Positions 32,922-41,180 are shown, counted from the first letter of the stretch. The stretch is 64,000 nucleotides of DNA from DASUPK01 sp963804595 (GCA_963804595.1 CAWDQZ010000004.1:1-64000), one strand, 5' to 3'. Made by a program: numbers and translations. The notes: generated from the letters alone by a model not told the origin.

Positions 32922-33293
32922 ATGTCGAAGGAGAACGTCACCGACCACGCTGCGACCGTCCACCGCTACGACGAGGTATGGGCCGAGCCGGATCAAGCGG
33001 CTCGCCTCGCGGTTCTCTCCGAGATCTGGGCCGAGGACGGCGTGTACGTCGATCCTGAGGTCCCGGACGGTGTGCGCGGCCCAGCCGCGCTCTCGGACCT
33101 CATCACCACCTCGCTCGACGAAATGCCTGGGCTCGAAATCAAGGCCACCACGGCGCTCGTCCTCCTCGGCGACCGAGGTTGGTATCGATGGGAAGCGACC
33201 ACTGCGGATGGGGAGGCGTTCGACGGCATCGACTTCGTCGAGTTCGACGCCGAGGGACGCATCGAACGGCTGACGAACTTCTACGACGCCTGA
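32922..33293 (+). CDS. NTF2/SnoaL-like protein, divergent MSKENV member
   Basis: 123 residues from ATG 32922, placed by the conserved cassette that ends there. Starts MSKENVTDHAATVHRYDEVW. The body has LSEIWAEDGVYVDPEVPDGVRG (a SnoaL-like strand with an Asp-Pro turn), SLDEMPGLEIKATTALVLLG and WYRWEATTADGEAFDGIDFV. The C-terminus is shortened, ending in LTNFYDA, and lacks the EALEAAGLSE motif. An NTF2 fold is likely. The ligand is unknown. Confidence 0.82.
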   Translation: MSKENVTDHAATVHRYDEVWAEPDQAARLAVLSEIWAEDGVYVDPEVPDGVRGPAALSDLITTSLDEMPGLEIKATTALVLLGDRGWYRWEATTADGEAFDGIDFVEFDAEGRIERLTNFYDA

Positions 33294-33305
33294 ATCCTCC
33301 ACAGC

Positions 33306-33350
33306 CTGCTTTGGACGAGAAGCAGCGGTTCTGCTTTGCATGGAAAGCAG
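33306..33350 (+). repeat. Twin-hairpin repeat, full copy
   Basis: 12 bases after the TGA of the NTF2-like gene. Hairpin 1 CTGCTTT...GAAGCAG and hairpin 2 (33331-33350) CTGCTTT/AAAGCAG with loop GCATGG, almost identical to the copy at 29388-29432. Confidence 0.8.
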
Positions 33351-33414
33351 CGGTTGCCACGCTGGCGGGGAGTAGGCGACTCAGACTTCGAGCCGCCTAC
33401 GCCCTGCCGTCGAC

Positions 33415-33843
33415 CTAGCTAGGTGTGGCCGCCAGTTCGTCAGCCTTTTTCCGCGCAAGCGCGGCATCGAGCACCGCGTACTCGGCTTCGTCGATCGCGG
33501 CATTCGCATAGTCAACCGCGAACGACGCGTCAGCTTCGGCCTGATCGGCGTTCATCTCAGCTCGCTCGGCGTCGTCCTCTGCCCGCTTGCGGTCGAAGTC
33601 CTCGCGAATTGCGGCGAGGTGTTCGTGCCACGAACGCTGCACGTCGTGCCACCAGGCAGAAACCTTCCCCTTGCCTTCCTCGACGTCCTTGTGAAGCTGA
33701 TCGGCATCGGCCTGCGCCGTTTCACGCGCCCGCTGAACGTCCTGCTCCAGAGTGGCCTGGTCCTTGGCCTGCGCGGCTGCCGCCCGGTCTTCTGCTTCCT
33801 TGGCCCGAGCTGCCAACTTGCTCAATTGGTCTGATACGGCCAT
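33415..33843 (-). CDS. Highly charged coiled-coil protein
   Basis: 142 residues, no signal or membrane helix. The whole chain is charged and helical, with heptad patterns (LSKLAARAKEAEDRAAAAQA, DVQRARETAQADADQLHKDV) and one central WWHDVQRSWHEHLAAIREDF stretch. It is Ala/Glu/Asp/Lys-rich with very few prolines. Proteins of this composition are scattered in actinobacteria without assigned role; a structural or stress role is possible but not shown. Ends 64 bases from the twin-hairpin copy at 33306. Confidence 0.75.
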   Translation of the reverse strand: MAVSDQLSKLAARAKEAEDRAAAAQAKDQATLEQDVQRARETAQADADQLHKDVEEGKGKVSAWWHDVQRSWHEHLAAIREDFDRKRAEDDAERAEMNADQAEADASFAVDYANAAIDEAEYAVLDAALARKKADELAATPS

Positions 33844-34160
33844 TTCATCTTCTCCATTTCTCCTGGCTCCCGCCGACCATACTTTTCAGCGGTTCGCGTG
33901 AACTCGGTGCTTAACGCGGATCTATTCCTGCGGGGCACCACGGACAAATTTGGGCTGCGCCCTTCCTAAGGTCCGGATCGCTGTTTTGGACGAAAAGCAG
34001 TAGTTCTGCTTTGCATGGAAAGGGGCGGTTCGCACCAACTTGGCTGGTCGTCCCGGGTCAATCTGCGCGGGGCACTACGGATGAATTTGCGTTGAGCGCC
34101 TACCCGGGCTTCCGCGTACTCCGCGATCAATGGGGTGTGCGAGCCTGCGACCCTCCGCCG
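33844..34160 (+). repeat. Gene-free stretch with twin-hairpin copy and imperfect direct repeats
   Basis: A full twin-hairpin copy lies at about 33982-34026 (hairpin 1 CTGTTTT...AAAAGCAG with loop GGACG; hairpin 2 CTGCTTT with loop GCATGG). It sits between two imperfect 27-base direct repeats, 33931-33957 and 34069-34095, which differ at five positions and both contain CGGGGCAC. No gene is seen here; the frame running from the repeat into the next gene is not convincing. Confidence 0.6.
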
Positions 34161-35246
34161 ATGGCGCCGACGTCACAGGTTCGGGAGGAAGAAAGGCGCG
34201 AGACCCCCTCGCTGCCCAGAGGCCGCGCGCTGCTCCTGTTGATCCTGGGGGTGGTGGCTGCGATCAGCCTGCTGTACGTCGTGCTACCTGCCATCGCGGG
34301 ACTGAAGGACACCACCGGCAAGCTTTCGGACGCCGACCCCCTGTTGCTGGTCTGCGCGGCGCTGCTGGAATGCCTCTCCTTCGTCTCCTACGTCATCCTC
34401 TTTCGAGGCGTCTTCGCCGGCCCGATTGCCCTCGGCTGGCGTGAGAGCTACCTGATCACGATGGCCGGGGTCGCTGCGACGAGGCTGCTGGCGGCCGCCG
34501 GGGCCGGGGGAGTCGTCCTCACCGTCTGGGCGCTCAACCGCCTCGGCATGCGACGCAGGGAGATCACCTCGCGCGAGTCCACCTTCCTCGTGCTGCTGTA
34601 CGGGATCTACATGGCAGTGCTGGTCGTCGGCGGGGTCGGCCTGCGGACCGGCCTGCTTCCCGGCCCCGCGCCATTCGGCCTGACCGTGGTCCCCGCGATC
34701 TTCGGCGCCCTGGTGATCGCCCTCTCGCTCCTGGCGGCGCGATTCGCCCCGGACGTGGGACGTGCGGCCAAGCAGGTGAGCCGCTCCAAGGGCTTTCTGT
34801 CGAGGATCTCGAGCGCGATCGCGACAGCGCCCGCGGCGCTGGCCACCGGTGTCCGGGGCGCGATCCTGATGACGCGGGCACGACGTCCCGAGCTGCTGGG
34901 GGCCTTCGGTTGGTGGGGGTTCGACATCGCCGTCCTCTACCTCTCCCTCCGCGCCTTCGGAGGGGATCCCGAGGTCACGATCGTCGTCATGGCCTACTTC
35001 GTCGGCTTGCTGGCGAACACCCTCCCGGTCCCGGGTGGCATCGGTGCGGTCGACGGGGGCATGATCGGCGCGCTGATCGGCTTCGGGGTCGACTCGAGTC
35101 TGGCGGTCGTGGGTGTCCTCACCTACCGGCTGCTGTCCTTCTGGCTGCCGGTCATCCCCGGCGTGATTGCCTACCTGCAGCTGCTCCGCCGTCCGGGCGC
35201 CGAGGCGACCCAGCCCGCCGGTGCCCCTGTGCGAGCTCGAACCTAG
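34161..35246 (+). CDS. Lysylphosphatidylglycerol-synthase-TM/flippase-like membrane protein
   Basis: 361 residues from ATG 34161. Eight or so transmembrane helices in the pattern of the UPF0104/LPG_synthase_TM family: ALLECLSFVSYVILFRGVF, GVAATRLLAAAGAGGV, GWWGFDIAVLYLSLRAFGG, and the family's LANTLPVPGGIGAVDGGMIGAL near the C-terminus. This family includes the flippase domain of MprF and AglD-like proteins, so lipid or lipid-linked substrate movement is plausible. No synthetase domain is attached. The in-frame extension back to 34011 begins inside a repeat and is rejected. Confidence 0.82.
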   Translation: MAPTSQVREEERRETPSLPRGRALLLLILGVVAAISLLYVVLPAIAGLKDTTGKLSDADPLLLVCAALLECLSFVSYVILFRGVFAGPIALGWRESYLITMAGVAATRLLAAAGAGGVVLTVWALNRLGMRRREITSRESTFLVLLYGIYMAVLVVGGVGLRTGLLPGPAPFGLTVVPAIFGALVIALSLLAARFAPDVGRAAKQVSRSKGFLSRISSAIATAPAALATGVRGAILMTRARRPELLGAFGWWGFDIAVLYLSLRAFGGDPEVTIVVMAYFVGLLANTLPVPGGIGAVDGGMIGALIGFGVDSSLAVVGVLTYRLLSFWLPVIPGVIAYLQLLRRPGAEATQPAGAPVRART

Positions 35247-35387
35247 TCAGCCCGCAAGCAGAGCCACGCCGCGTCGGCACGGGTCACCTGCGCAGCGACG
35301 AAGCGGCCGCGGCCGTCGCCGACGAGCGCCTCGCGCTGATCTAGTCGGCCGGCCACGCAACCGTCGCAGCCGCGAGAATGCCCGCCG

Positions 35388-36218
35388 GTGCGCCTGGCGG
35401 TCGTGGGACACACGGAATGGATCGAGTTCGTGCAAGGCGATCACGTGCCCACGCCCGGAGAGATCGTGCACACGCAGCACAGCTTTGAGGAGCCGGCGGG
35501 GGGCGGCGCGGTCGCCGCCGTCCAGCTCGCACGCCTGGCCGGCGACGCAGCCTTTCTCACTGCGCTCGGCGATGACGAGCTCGCGAGGCGCACCCGTGCG
35601 CGACTGGCCGAGCTGGGCGTCACCGTCCGTGACGCGACCCGCGCGGGACCCACCCGGCGCGGATTGACCTTCCTCGATGGGAATGGGGAGCGCACCATCA
35701 TCACGATCGGCGATCGACTCGTGCCGCGCGGACATGACGATCTCGATTGGGACGACGTGGGCCGCGCCGACGGCGTCTACCTGACCGCTGCCGACGCAGA
35801 GGCTCTGCACGCCGCCCGCGCGGCGGGTGTTCTCGTCGCCTCTCCGCGAGCCGGCCGGGTGCTCCATGAGGAGGGCGTCCGCCTGGACGCCCTGGTCTAC
35901 AGCGACGACGACGAGCTCGAGACCGCCTTCGCGCGGGCGCTCGAGCCGACCCCCACGCTTCTCGTCGCAACCCGCGGCGCCGATGGAGGCCGATACGAGA
36001 CCGCCCAGGGGCAGCTGGGCACGTGGGTCGCCGCGGCGCTCCCCGGCCCGATCGCGGACAGCTATGGCGCCGGGGATTCGTTCGCGGCCGCCCTCACTTT
36101 CGCACTCGCCCGGGGCATGGATCCGGACCCGGCGCTCGCCCTCGCCGCCCGGGCCGGCGCGGTCTGCCTCACCGGCCATGGTCCGTACGAGCATCAGCTC
36201 ACTGCGGACGCTCTCTGA
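35388..36218 (+). CDS. PfkB-family sugar kinase
   Basis: 276 residues from GTG. PfkB/ribokinase fold: N-terminal glycine patch (PAGGGAVAAVQLARL), and the C-terminal DSYGAGDSFAAAL with the catalytic Asp and anion hole. Most members phosphorylate a sugar or nucleoside with ATP; substrate not predictable here. It is shorter than ribokinase (~300) but complete. The 3' end overlaps the convergent DNA ligase gene by about 20 bases. Confidence 0.85.
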   Translation: MRLAVVGHTEWIEFVQGDHVPTPGEIVHTQHSFEEPAGGGAVAAVQLARLAGDAAFLTALGDDELARRTRARLAELGVTVRDATRAGPTRRGLTFLDGNGERTIITIGDRLVPRGHDDLDWDDVGRADGVYLTAADAEALHAARAAGVLVASPRAGRVLHEEGVRLDALVYSDDDELETAFARALEPTPTLLVATRGADGGRYETAQGQLGTWVAAALPGPIADSYGAGDSFAAALTFALARGMDPDPALALAARAGAVCLTGHGPYEHQLTADAL

Positions 36219-37220
36219 CGACGTCTTCAGCGCGCTTGTCGTCGCGCAGCCCGAGGTAGCGCGGGTGGCGCAGGCGTCCGTCGCGGGTCCACTCGCTGAA
36301 CGCGAACTGCCCGACCAGCTTCGGCTCGATCCAGTGGGTGCCCTTCGGAATGGGGTGGACGTCGGCGAAGGGCGGATCCGGGCGCTCCAGCTTGACGCAT
36401 CGCCGCGACCGAGGTCCATCAGCGTCCTCTCGTCGAATCCGGTGCCGACCTTCCCGGCGTAGCGGAGCCCGCCGTCCTCGTAGTAGCCGACGAGCAGCGC
36501 CCCGAAGTCCGTGCGCTTGCCGTGCGGCGCCGTGAAGCCGCCGATGACCAGCTCCTGCTCATGCGAGCACTTGAGCTTCAGCCAGTCCTTGGACCGCTTT
36601 CCGCTGTAGGTGCTCTCGGCTCGCTTCGCGATCAGTCCCTCCAGTCCCCGCCGGCAGGCCTCCAGGAAGAGCCTCTGCCCGTCCCGGTTGCGGTGCGGGA
36701 GGAAGCGGACGTGCCCGTGGAAGTCGAGCGCGTCCCGCAGCACCCGCTTCCGCGTCCGCTCCGGGAGCCCGGTGGTGTCATAGCCCTCGAGGTGGGGGAT
36801 GTCGAACAGGTAGTAGTAGACGGCGATGCCCGTACGCCGCGCGCGTTCCGGGTCGGCGATGCCCAGCCGCCCCTGCAGCCTGGAGAAGCTCGGGATGCCG
36901 TTTCTGAGGGCGACGATCTCGCCATCCGCCACGAACTCCGGCGACGCCTCCCGCTCCAGGGCTTCGACGAGCTCGGGGTAGGTGTTGTTGAGCAGCTTGT
37001 CGGTGCGGGAGCGCAGGCGCACGCCGTCGGGCGTCCGGTAGGCGAGGCAGCGCTCACCGTCCAGCTTGCGCTCGTAGATCCAGTCGGGATCGGAGAAAGG
37101 ACTGCCGTGGAGGACGGCCTTCATCGGCTCCACCCTGCGTGGCGGGGCGCTCCGCTTGAGCCGGTCCCGCTCCTCGTCGCTCAGCCGAGCGAGCGCCGAA
37201 CTCCGCTCGCGCGTGCTCAC
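36199..37220 (-). CDS. ATP-dependent DNA ligase, LigD ligase-domain type (frameshifted)
   Basis: About 340 residues from GTG 37220. Adenylation site KLDGERC (motif I), DGEIVALRNG (III), EGLIAKR (IV) and WLKLKC (V) are all visible, followed by the OB-fold part (FGALLVGYYEDGGLRYAGKVGTGF). One indel near 36410 separates DERTLMDL from CVKLERPDPPFADVHPIP in the next frame; the last part then runs to TGA at 36199. There is no polymerase or 3'-phosphoesterase domain, so this is a stand-alone ligase of the LigC/LigD class used in break repair rather than the replicative NAD ligase. The start overlaps the nicotinamidase stop by GTGA. Confidence 0.88.
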
Positions 37221-37780
37221 CGGGCCGCGGCGGCGATCTCGGCGGAGGTGGTCAGCCTGGCACCCGCCCGCATCATGTCCTTCAGGGCGCGTTCGCCGTC
37301 GCCCGGCTCGACCTCGACGGCGCGGATCGCGTCGGTGGCGACGCTCGTCTCGAAGCCCTCGCGGCAGGCGTCGATCGCCGAGGCCCGCACGCAGTAGTCG
37401 GTCGCGAGTCCCACCACCGTGACCTCGTCGACCCCTTCCTCGTGAAGCAGGTCCGCGAGCTTCGACTTCTCGAATCCCGAGTAGCCCTCGTCGTCGCGCT
37501 CGACGCCGACGTCGACGATCGCCTCGACCTCGATCTCCCGCATCACGGGGTGGAGCTCCGCCCCGTGTGTCCCCTGGACGCAGTGCACGGGCCAGGGCCC
37601 ACCCTGGGTCTCGAAGGAGGCGTGGTCGGGCGGATGCCAGTCCCGGGTGGCGAAGACGTGGTCGAACTCGCCGGCGAGGCGCTTGACCGGCTCCGCGATC
37701 TGATCCCCGCACGGCACCTCGAGCGCGCCACCGGAGGTGAAGTCGTTCTGGAAGTCGATGATCAACAGTGCCCTGGACAT
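37217..37780 (-). CDS. pncA: Nicotinamidase / isochorismatase-family hydrolase
   Basis: 187 residues. Begins ALLIIDFQNDFTSGGALEV (catalytic Asp) and has the metal-site DWHPPDHASF, GYSGFEKSKL and ATDYCVRASAIDA with the nucleophilic Cys, the pattern of true nicotinamidases (PncA). It would convert nicotinamide to nicotinate for PncB (21147-22538). The gene lies between an SDR gene (stop/start overlap of one base) and the ligase (4-base overlap), so the three are translationally coupled. Confidence 0.88.
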   Translation of the reverse strand: MSRALLIIDFQNDFTSGGALEVPCGDQIAEPVKRLAGEFDHVFATRDWHPPDHASFETQGGPWPVHCVQGTHGAELHPVMREIEVEAIVDVGVERDDEGYSGFEKSKLADLLHEEGVDEVTVVGLATDYCVRASAIDACREGFETSVATDAIRAVEVEPGDGERALKDMMRAGARLTTSAEIAAAAR

Positions 37781-38634
37781 CAGCTCTCCGGCTTGGGCGG
37801 CGGGAATTGAGAGCTCACCACGCGATCCCACATCCGGTCGCTGACCAGCTGGCGGGTCCCCATCATCACCCGGGCGGACGCCGTGACCTTGTAGCGAGTG
37901 CTCGGCCGATTGGCCGAGAGCGCCTTGGCGATCTTCTGGGCGACGGCCTCTGGGCCGGCGCCGAGCCTCGCCATCGGGCCCGAGTAGGCATCGGCGGTCA
38001 GCTTGGCGACGGTCGCGTTGAACTGCGTGTAGGGGCCGTGCTCCTCGACGTCGTTCACGCTGGCCGCCGCGGTTTCGCCGAAGTCGGTGACGATCAGGCC
38101 CGGCTCGATGATCACGACGTCGACGCCGAACCCCTTCACCTCGAACCGGAGGGCATCGGAGAGCGCCTCGACCGCGTGTTTGGTCGCGTGGTAGATGCCC
38201 CCACCGGGGAAGGTGAGCTTGCCGCCCATGGAGCTCATGTTCACGATCCGGCCCGAGCCCGCGCCGCGCATCCCGGGGAGCACCAACTGGCACATCCGGA
38301 TCAACCCGAACACGTTGGTCTCGAACTGCCTGCGCACGCTCGACATCGGGATCGTTTCGATGGCGCCGCTCTGGCTGTACCCGGCGTTGTTGACGAGCGC
38401 GCCGACCGGCCCCTCCTCCTCGACCTCGGCGACCGCCGCCTCCATCGAGGACTCGTCGGTCACGTCCAGCGCGTGGGTCTTCATGCCCTTCTCGGCGAGG
38501 TCCTGGATGGACTCGGGCCGGCGCGCGGTCGCGTGGACGTTGTAGCCCTCGTCCGCCAGGCGCTCCGCAGTGGCCCGCCCGATCCCGGTCGAGCAACCCG
38601 TGATCAGCACCGGCCGTGACTTCTCGATCCCCAT
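37780..38634 (-). CDS. Short-chain dehydrogenase/reductase
   Basis: 284 residues from ATG 38634, with GAGGAGAGG upstream. Classical SDR: cofactor motif TGCSTGIG, LDVTD, NNAG, catalytic Ser in NMSSMGG, and YHATK with catalytic Tyr and Lys. An Arg-rich text after the first strand (TARRPES) suggests NADP preference. Substrate unknown. First gene of the SDR-pncA-ligase operon, divergent from the alcohol dehydrogenase with 81 bases between. Confidence 0.9.
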   Translation of the reverse strand: MGIEKSRPVLITGCSTGIGRATAERLADEGYNVHATARRPESIQDLAEKGMKTHALDVTDESSMEAAVAEVEEEGPVGALVNNAGYSQSGAIETIPMSSVRRQFETNVFGLIRMCQLVLPGMRGAGSGRIVNMSSMGGKLTFPGGGIYHATKHAVEALSDALRFEVKGFGVDVVIIEPGLIVTDFGETAAASVNDVEEHGPYTQFNATVAKLTADAYSGPMARLGAGPEAVAQKIAKALSANRPSTRYKVTASARVMMGTRQLVSDRMWDRVVSSQFPPPKPES

Positions 38635-38715
38635 CGCATCCTCTCCTCTGGTTGGGGTCCTAACCCTCTCAGACCGAGACCGCCGGCGCGAGCGCTCCCG
38701 TAGGCTCCAGCGACC

Positions 38716-39750
38716 ATGAGGGCGGTCACCTTCCAGGCGCCGGGCGAGGTCCAGATCGACGAGGTCGCGGACCCCGAGCTGCTCGCGCCCGACGATGCGA
38801 TCGTCCGGGTCCAGGCGAGCGGCATCTGTGGTTCCGACCTCCACATCTACCACGGGCGGGTGCAGATCGAGCCCGGCTTCGTGATCGGCCACGAGTTCGT
38901 CGGCGAGGTGGTCGCCGCCGGCGACGATGTCAGCCGGGCTGCGGTGGGTGACCGCGTCCTTGGCACCTACGGCACCGCCTGCGGGGAGTGCTTCTTCTGC
39001 AGGCGCGAGGAGTTCCACAAGTGCGACGAGGCGCGGGTCTTCGGCCATGGGAAGGCGCTCGGTTCCCTGCAGGGAGCGCAGGCGGAGCTGCTCCTGGTGC
39101 CCCACGCGAACCTCACGCTCCGCAGGGTCCCCGACGGCCTGACCGACGACGTCGCCCTATTCGCCGGAGACGTGATGGGGACGGCCTACCACGCGGTCGC
39201 CTCACGCCCGCTGGCCGAGGGCGAGACCGCGGCCATCCTCGGATTGGGCCCGGTGGGGCTCTGCGCGGTGCAGGCGGCGAAGGCGGCCGGCGCCTCGGAG
39301 GTGATCGCGATCGACACGGTCGAGGATCGCCTCCGGATGGCCGAGTCCTTCGGGGCGACGCCGGTCCACCTCACCGAGGAGGACCCCCGGGCTGAGGTCA
39401 AAAAGCTGACCGAGGGCCGCGGGGTGGACCTGGCAATCGATGCCGTCGGTCATCCGGATGCGCTGGACCTCGCCCTGCGCCTCGCCCGCAAGGCCGGGAC
39501 CGTTTCGGTCACCGGCGTCTACACCGAGAGGACGGAGGTGCACATGGGCGTCCTCTGGATCAAGGCGCTCACCCTGACCAGCGGCCATGCCAACGTGATC
39601 AAGCACGTCGATCCGGTGCTCGAGCTGCTCGCCGCCGGCGATCTCGACCCGGCGCCGTTGGTCACCCACCACATGAAGCTGGACGAGGCGCCCGACGCCT
39701 ACCGCGTCTACGACAACCGCGAGGCGCTCAAGATCGTTCTCACTCCCTAG
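38716..39750 (+). CDS. Zinc-dependent alcohol dehydrogenase (MDR family)
   Basis: 344 residues. Catalytic zinc site: Cys in SGICGSDLH and His-Glu in GHEFVGEV. Structural zinc Cys cluster CGECFFCRREEFHKC. The Rossmann motif is present as LGLGPVGLCAVQAAKA, with a following acidic residue (AIDTVEDR) indicating NAD. It resembles glutathione-independent formaldehyde or threonine dehydrogenase-like enzymes; exact substrate not clear. Two 46-bp palindromes follow its stop. Confidence 0.9.
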   Translation: MRAVTFQAPGEVQIDEVADPELLAPDDAIVRVQASGICGSDLHIYHGRVQIEPGFVIGHEFVGEVVAAGDDVSRAAVGDRVLGTYGTACGECFFCRREEFHKCDEARVFGHGKALGSLQGAQAELLLVPHANLTLRRVPDGLTDDVALFAGDVMGTAYHAVASRPLAEGETAAILGLGPVGLCAVQAAKAAGASEVIAIDTVEDRLRMAESFGATPVHLTEEDPRAEVKKLTEGRGVDLAIDAVGHPDALDLALRLARKAGTVSVTGVYTERTEVHMGVLWIKALTLTSGHANVIKHVDPVLELLAAGDLDPAPLVTHHMKLDEAPDAYRVYDNREALKIVLTP

Positions 39751-39759
39751 ACCCGACGG

Positions 39760-39867
39760 CGAACGTCCCGCACTGTCCCCCATGGGGGGTATTGCGGGAC
39801 GTTGGCGGAGAGGCAGCCCGCCGAACGTCCCTCGCTGCCCCCTGCAGGGCACATCCCGGGACGTTCG
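39760..39867. repeat. 46-bp nested palindromes, copies 2 and 3 in tandem
   Basis: Copy 2 (39760-39805) has arms AACGTCCCGCA and TGCGGGACGTT with inner CCCCC/GGGGG. Copy 3 (39822-39867) has arms CGAACGTCCC and GGGACGTTCG with an inner pairing of GCCC and GGGC. They are 16 bases apart, between two convergent genes, and each is exactly as long as copy 1 at 10228. They may act here as a bidirectional terminator. Confidence 0.78.
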
Positions 39868-39873
39868 CGCGGC

Positions 39874-40626
39874 TCAGGTGGCGGTGCCCGGCGCCCGGAG
39901 CTGTGACAGCCACTCCTCCGGGAGCAACCCGGGCGGGAAGTCGGTGCCGAACTCGGGGAGGAGCCGCATCGCCAGCTCGCTCGCAGGCCGACCCTGCGTC
40001 ACCGGGTCGAGATCCTTGACGTTGAGCAGGGCCCGCACCGAGCTCGCGATCTGAAAGTCGGCGGCGTTCGGCTCGTCCCCGCCGATCACCCTCTCCGCGA
40101 TCAGCTCGTCGACATGGTCGAGCACCTCGGGGACCTGGGCGATCGCCCGCTGAATCTGGCCGTCGGCGTCCACCTTGTTCGCCAGGTGGCGGGCCGACGG
40201 CGTATTGATCCAGGCGGCGAAGCGCGGGAAGGGGATCCCAACGTCCTCGGCGATCATCACCTTGGTCTCCGGGCGGTGCACCGACAGCCAGCGGACGATG
40301 CGGCGCGGGACGTCCTGAAGAACCTGGTCGCCCCAGCGCTCGGCTTCCTCGACGGCGGCTCGCTGCTCGGCGTCGGCGGGGAAGAGACGCGGCTCCGGCT
40401 GGAGCTCCTCCAGGGCCCTCGAGATCAGAACCGATCCCTGAATCCGGCGGCCGTCGAGCTTCATCGCCGGAACGGTCCCGCCCCGGAAGCCTCGCGTCCG
40501 CAGCAGCACGGGCCACATCCCGGGCAGCAGCCAGATCACCTTGTGCTCGAGCCCCTTGCGCTCGAGCATCAGGCGAGCGCTGTGCGAGGGGGGCGAAGGA
40601 GGCGTCCCGTACAGCTTTATCCCCAT
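39874..40626 (-). CDS. Glutathione S-transferase-like protein
   Basis: 250 residues. N-terminal thioredoxin-like domain: MGIKLYGTPPSPPSHSARLML, a GTVPAMKLDGRRIQGSVLIS stretch with the cis-Pro and the Ser of the glutathione site, then an all-helical C-terminal domain with EPNAADFQIASSVRAL (the N-capping Asp). Actinobacteria mostly lack glutathione, so its natural thiol or ligand is uncertain. Divergent from yqgE with 23 bases between starts. Confidence 0.8.
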   Translation of the reverse strand: MGIKLYGTPPSPPSHSARLMLERKGLEHKVIWLLPGMWPVLLRTRGFRGGTVPAMKLDGRRIQGSVLISRALEELQPEPRLFPADAEQRAAVEEAERWGDQVLQDVPRRIVRWLSVHRPETKVMIAEDVGIPFPRFAAWINTPSARHLANKVDADGQIQRAIAQVPEVLDHVDELIAERVIGGDEPNAADFQIASSVRALLNVKDLDPVTQGRPASELAMRLLPEFGTDFPPGLLPEEWLSQLRAPGTAT

Positions 40627-40649
40627 TGGCGCAGCCTATTGTGGGAAGG

Positions 40650-41174
40650 GTGACCGAGAGCCTCAGCGGCAAGCTGCTCATCGCCTCGCCGAGCATGCCG
40701 GACGACTTCCACCGGGCCGTGATCCTGGTGGTGGAGCACTCCGATCAGGGCGCCTTCGGGCTCGTCCTCAACCGTCCGTCCGAGACGACCGTCGGAGAGG
40801 CCTCGCCGGAGCTGGCGGAGCTGATCGGCGACGACCACCTGATCCACGTCGGCGGCCCCGTTCAGCCGAACGCGGTGACGGCGGTCGGCGACCACCTCGA
40901 TCCCAGCACGGCGACCAAGTTGATCGTGGGCTCGGTCGGCATGGTCGACCTCGACGACCCTCCCGAGGTCAACAGGCTCCGGGTATACGTGGGCTATGCG
41001 GGCTGGGCCGCGTCACAGCTCGACGATGAGCTCGAGCGGGAAGCCTGGATCGTCGAGGACGCGCACCCGGACGACCCGTTCCGCGCTGGCGATCTCTGGT
41101 CCGAGGTGCTCGCGCGCAAGGGCGGCGAGTTCGCGCTCCTGGCCCGGCTGCCGGCGGACCCCTCCGTGAACTGA
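40650..41174 (+). CDS. YqgE/AlgH-family protein
   Basis: 174 residues from GTG 40650. Starts LSGKLLIASPSMPDDFHRAVI and contains GAFGLVLNRPSE and the GYAGWAASQLDDEL motif, all classical for YqgE/AlgH (DUF179). The fold is known but the biochemical role is not settled. The TTG start 24 bases upstream is less likely. Neighbours give no further hint. Confidence 0.92.
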   Translation: MTESLSGKLLIASPSMPDDFHRAVILVVEHSDQGAFGLVLNRPSETTVGEASPELAELIGDDHLIHVGGPVQPNAVTAVGDHLDPSTATKLIVGSVGMVDLDDPPEVNRLRVYVGYAGWAASQLDDELEREAWIVEDAHPDDPFRAGDLWSEVLARKGGEFALLARLPADPSVN

Positions 41175-41180
41175 CTGGCG

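Noticed and set aside
34011..34160. 50-codon N-terminal extension of the flippase-like gene starting in the twin-hairpin repeat
   Set aside because: It begins with the ATG inside the hairpin loop, has no conserved content, and a better ATG at 34161 precedes the first helix.
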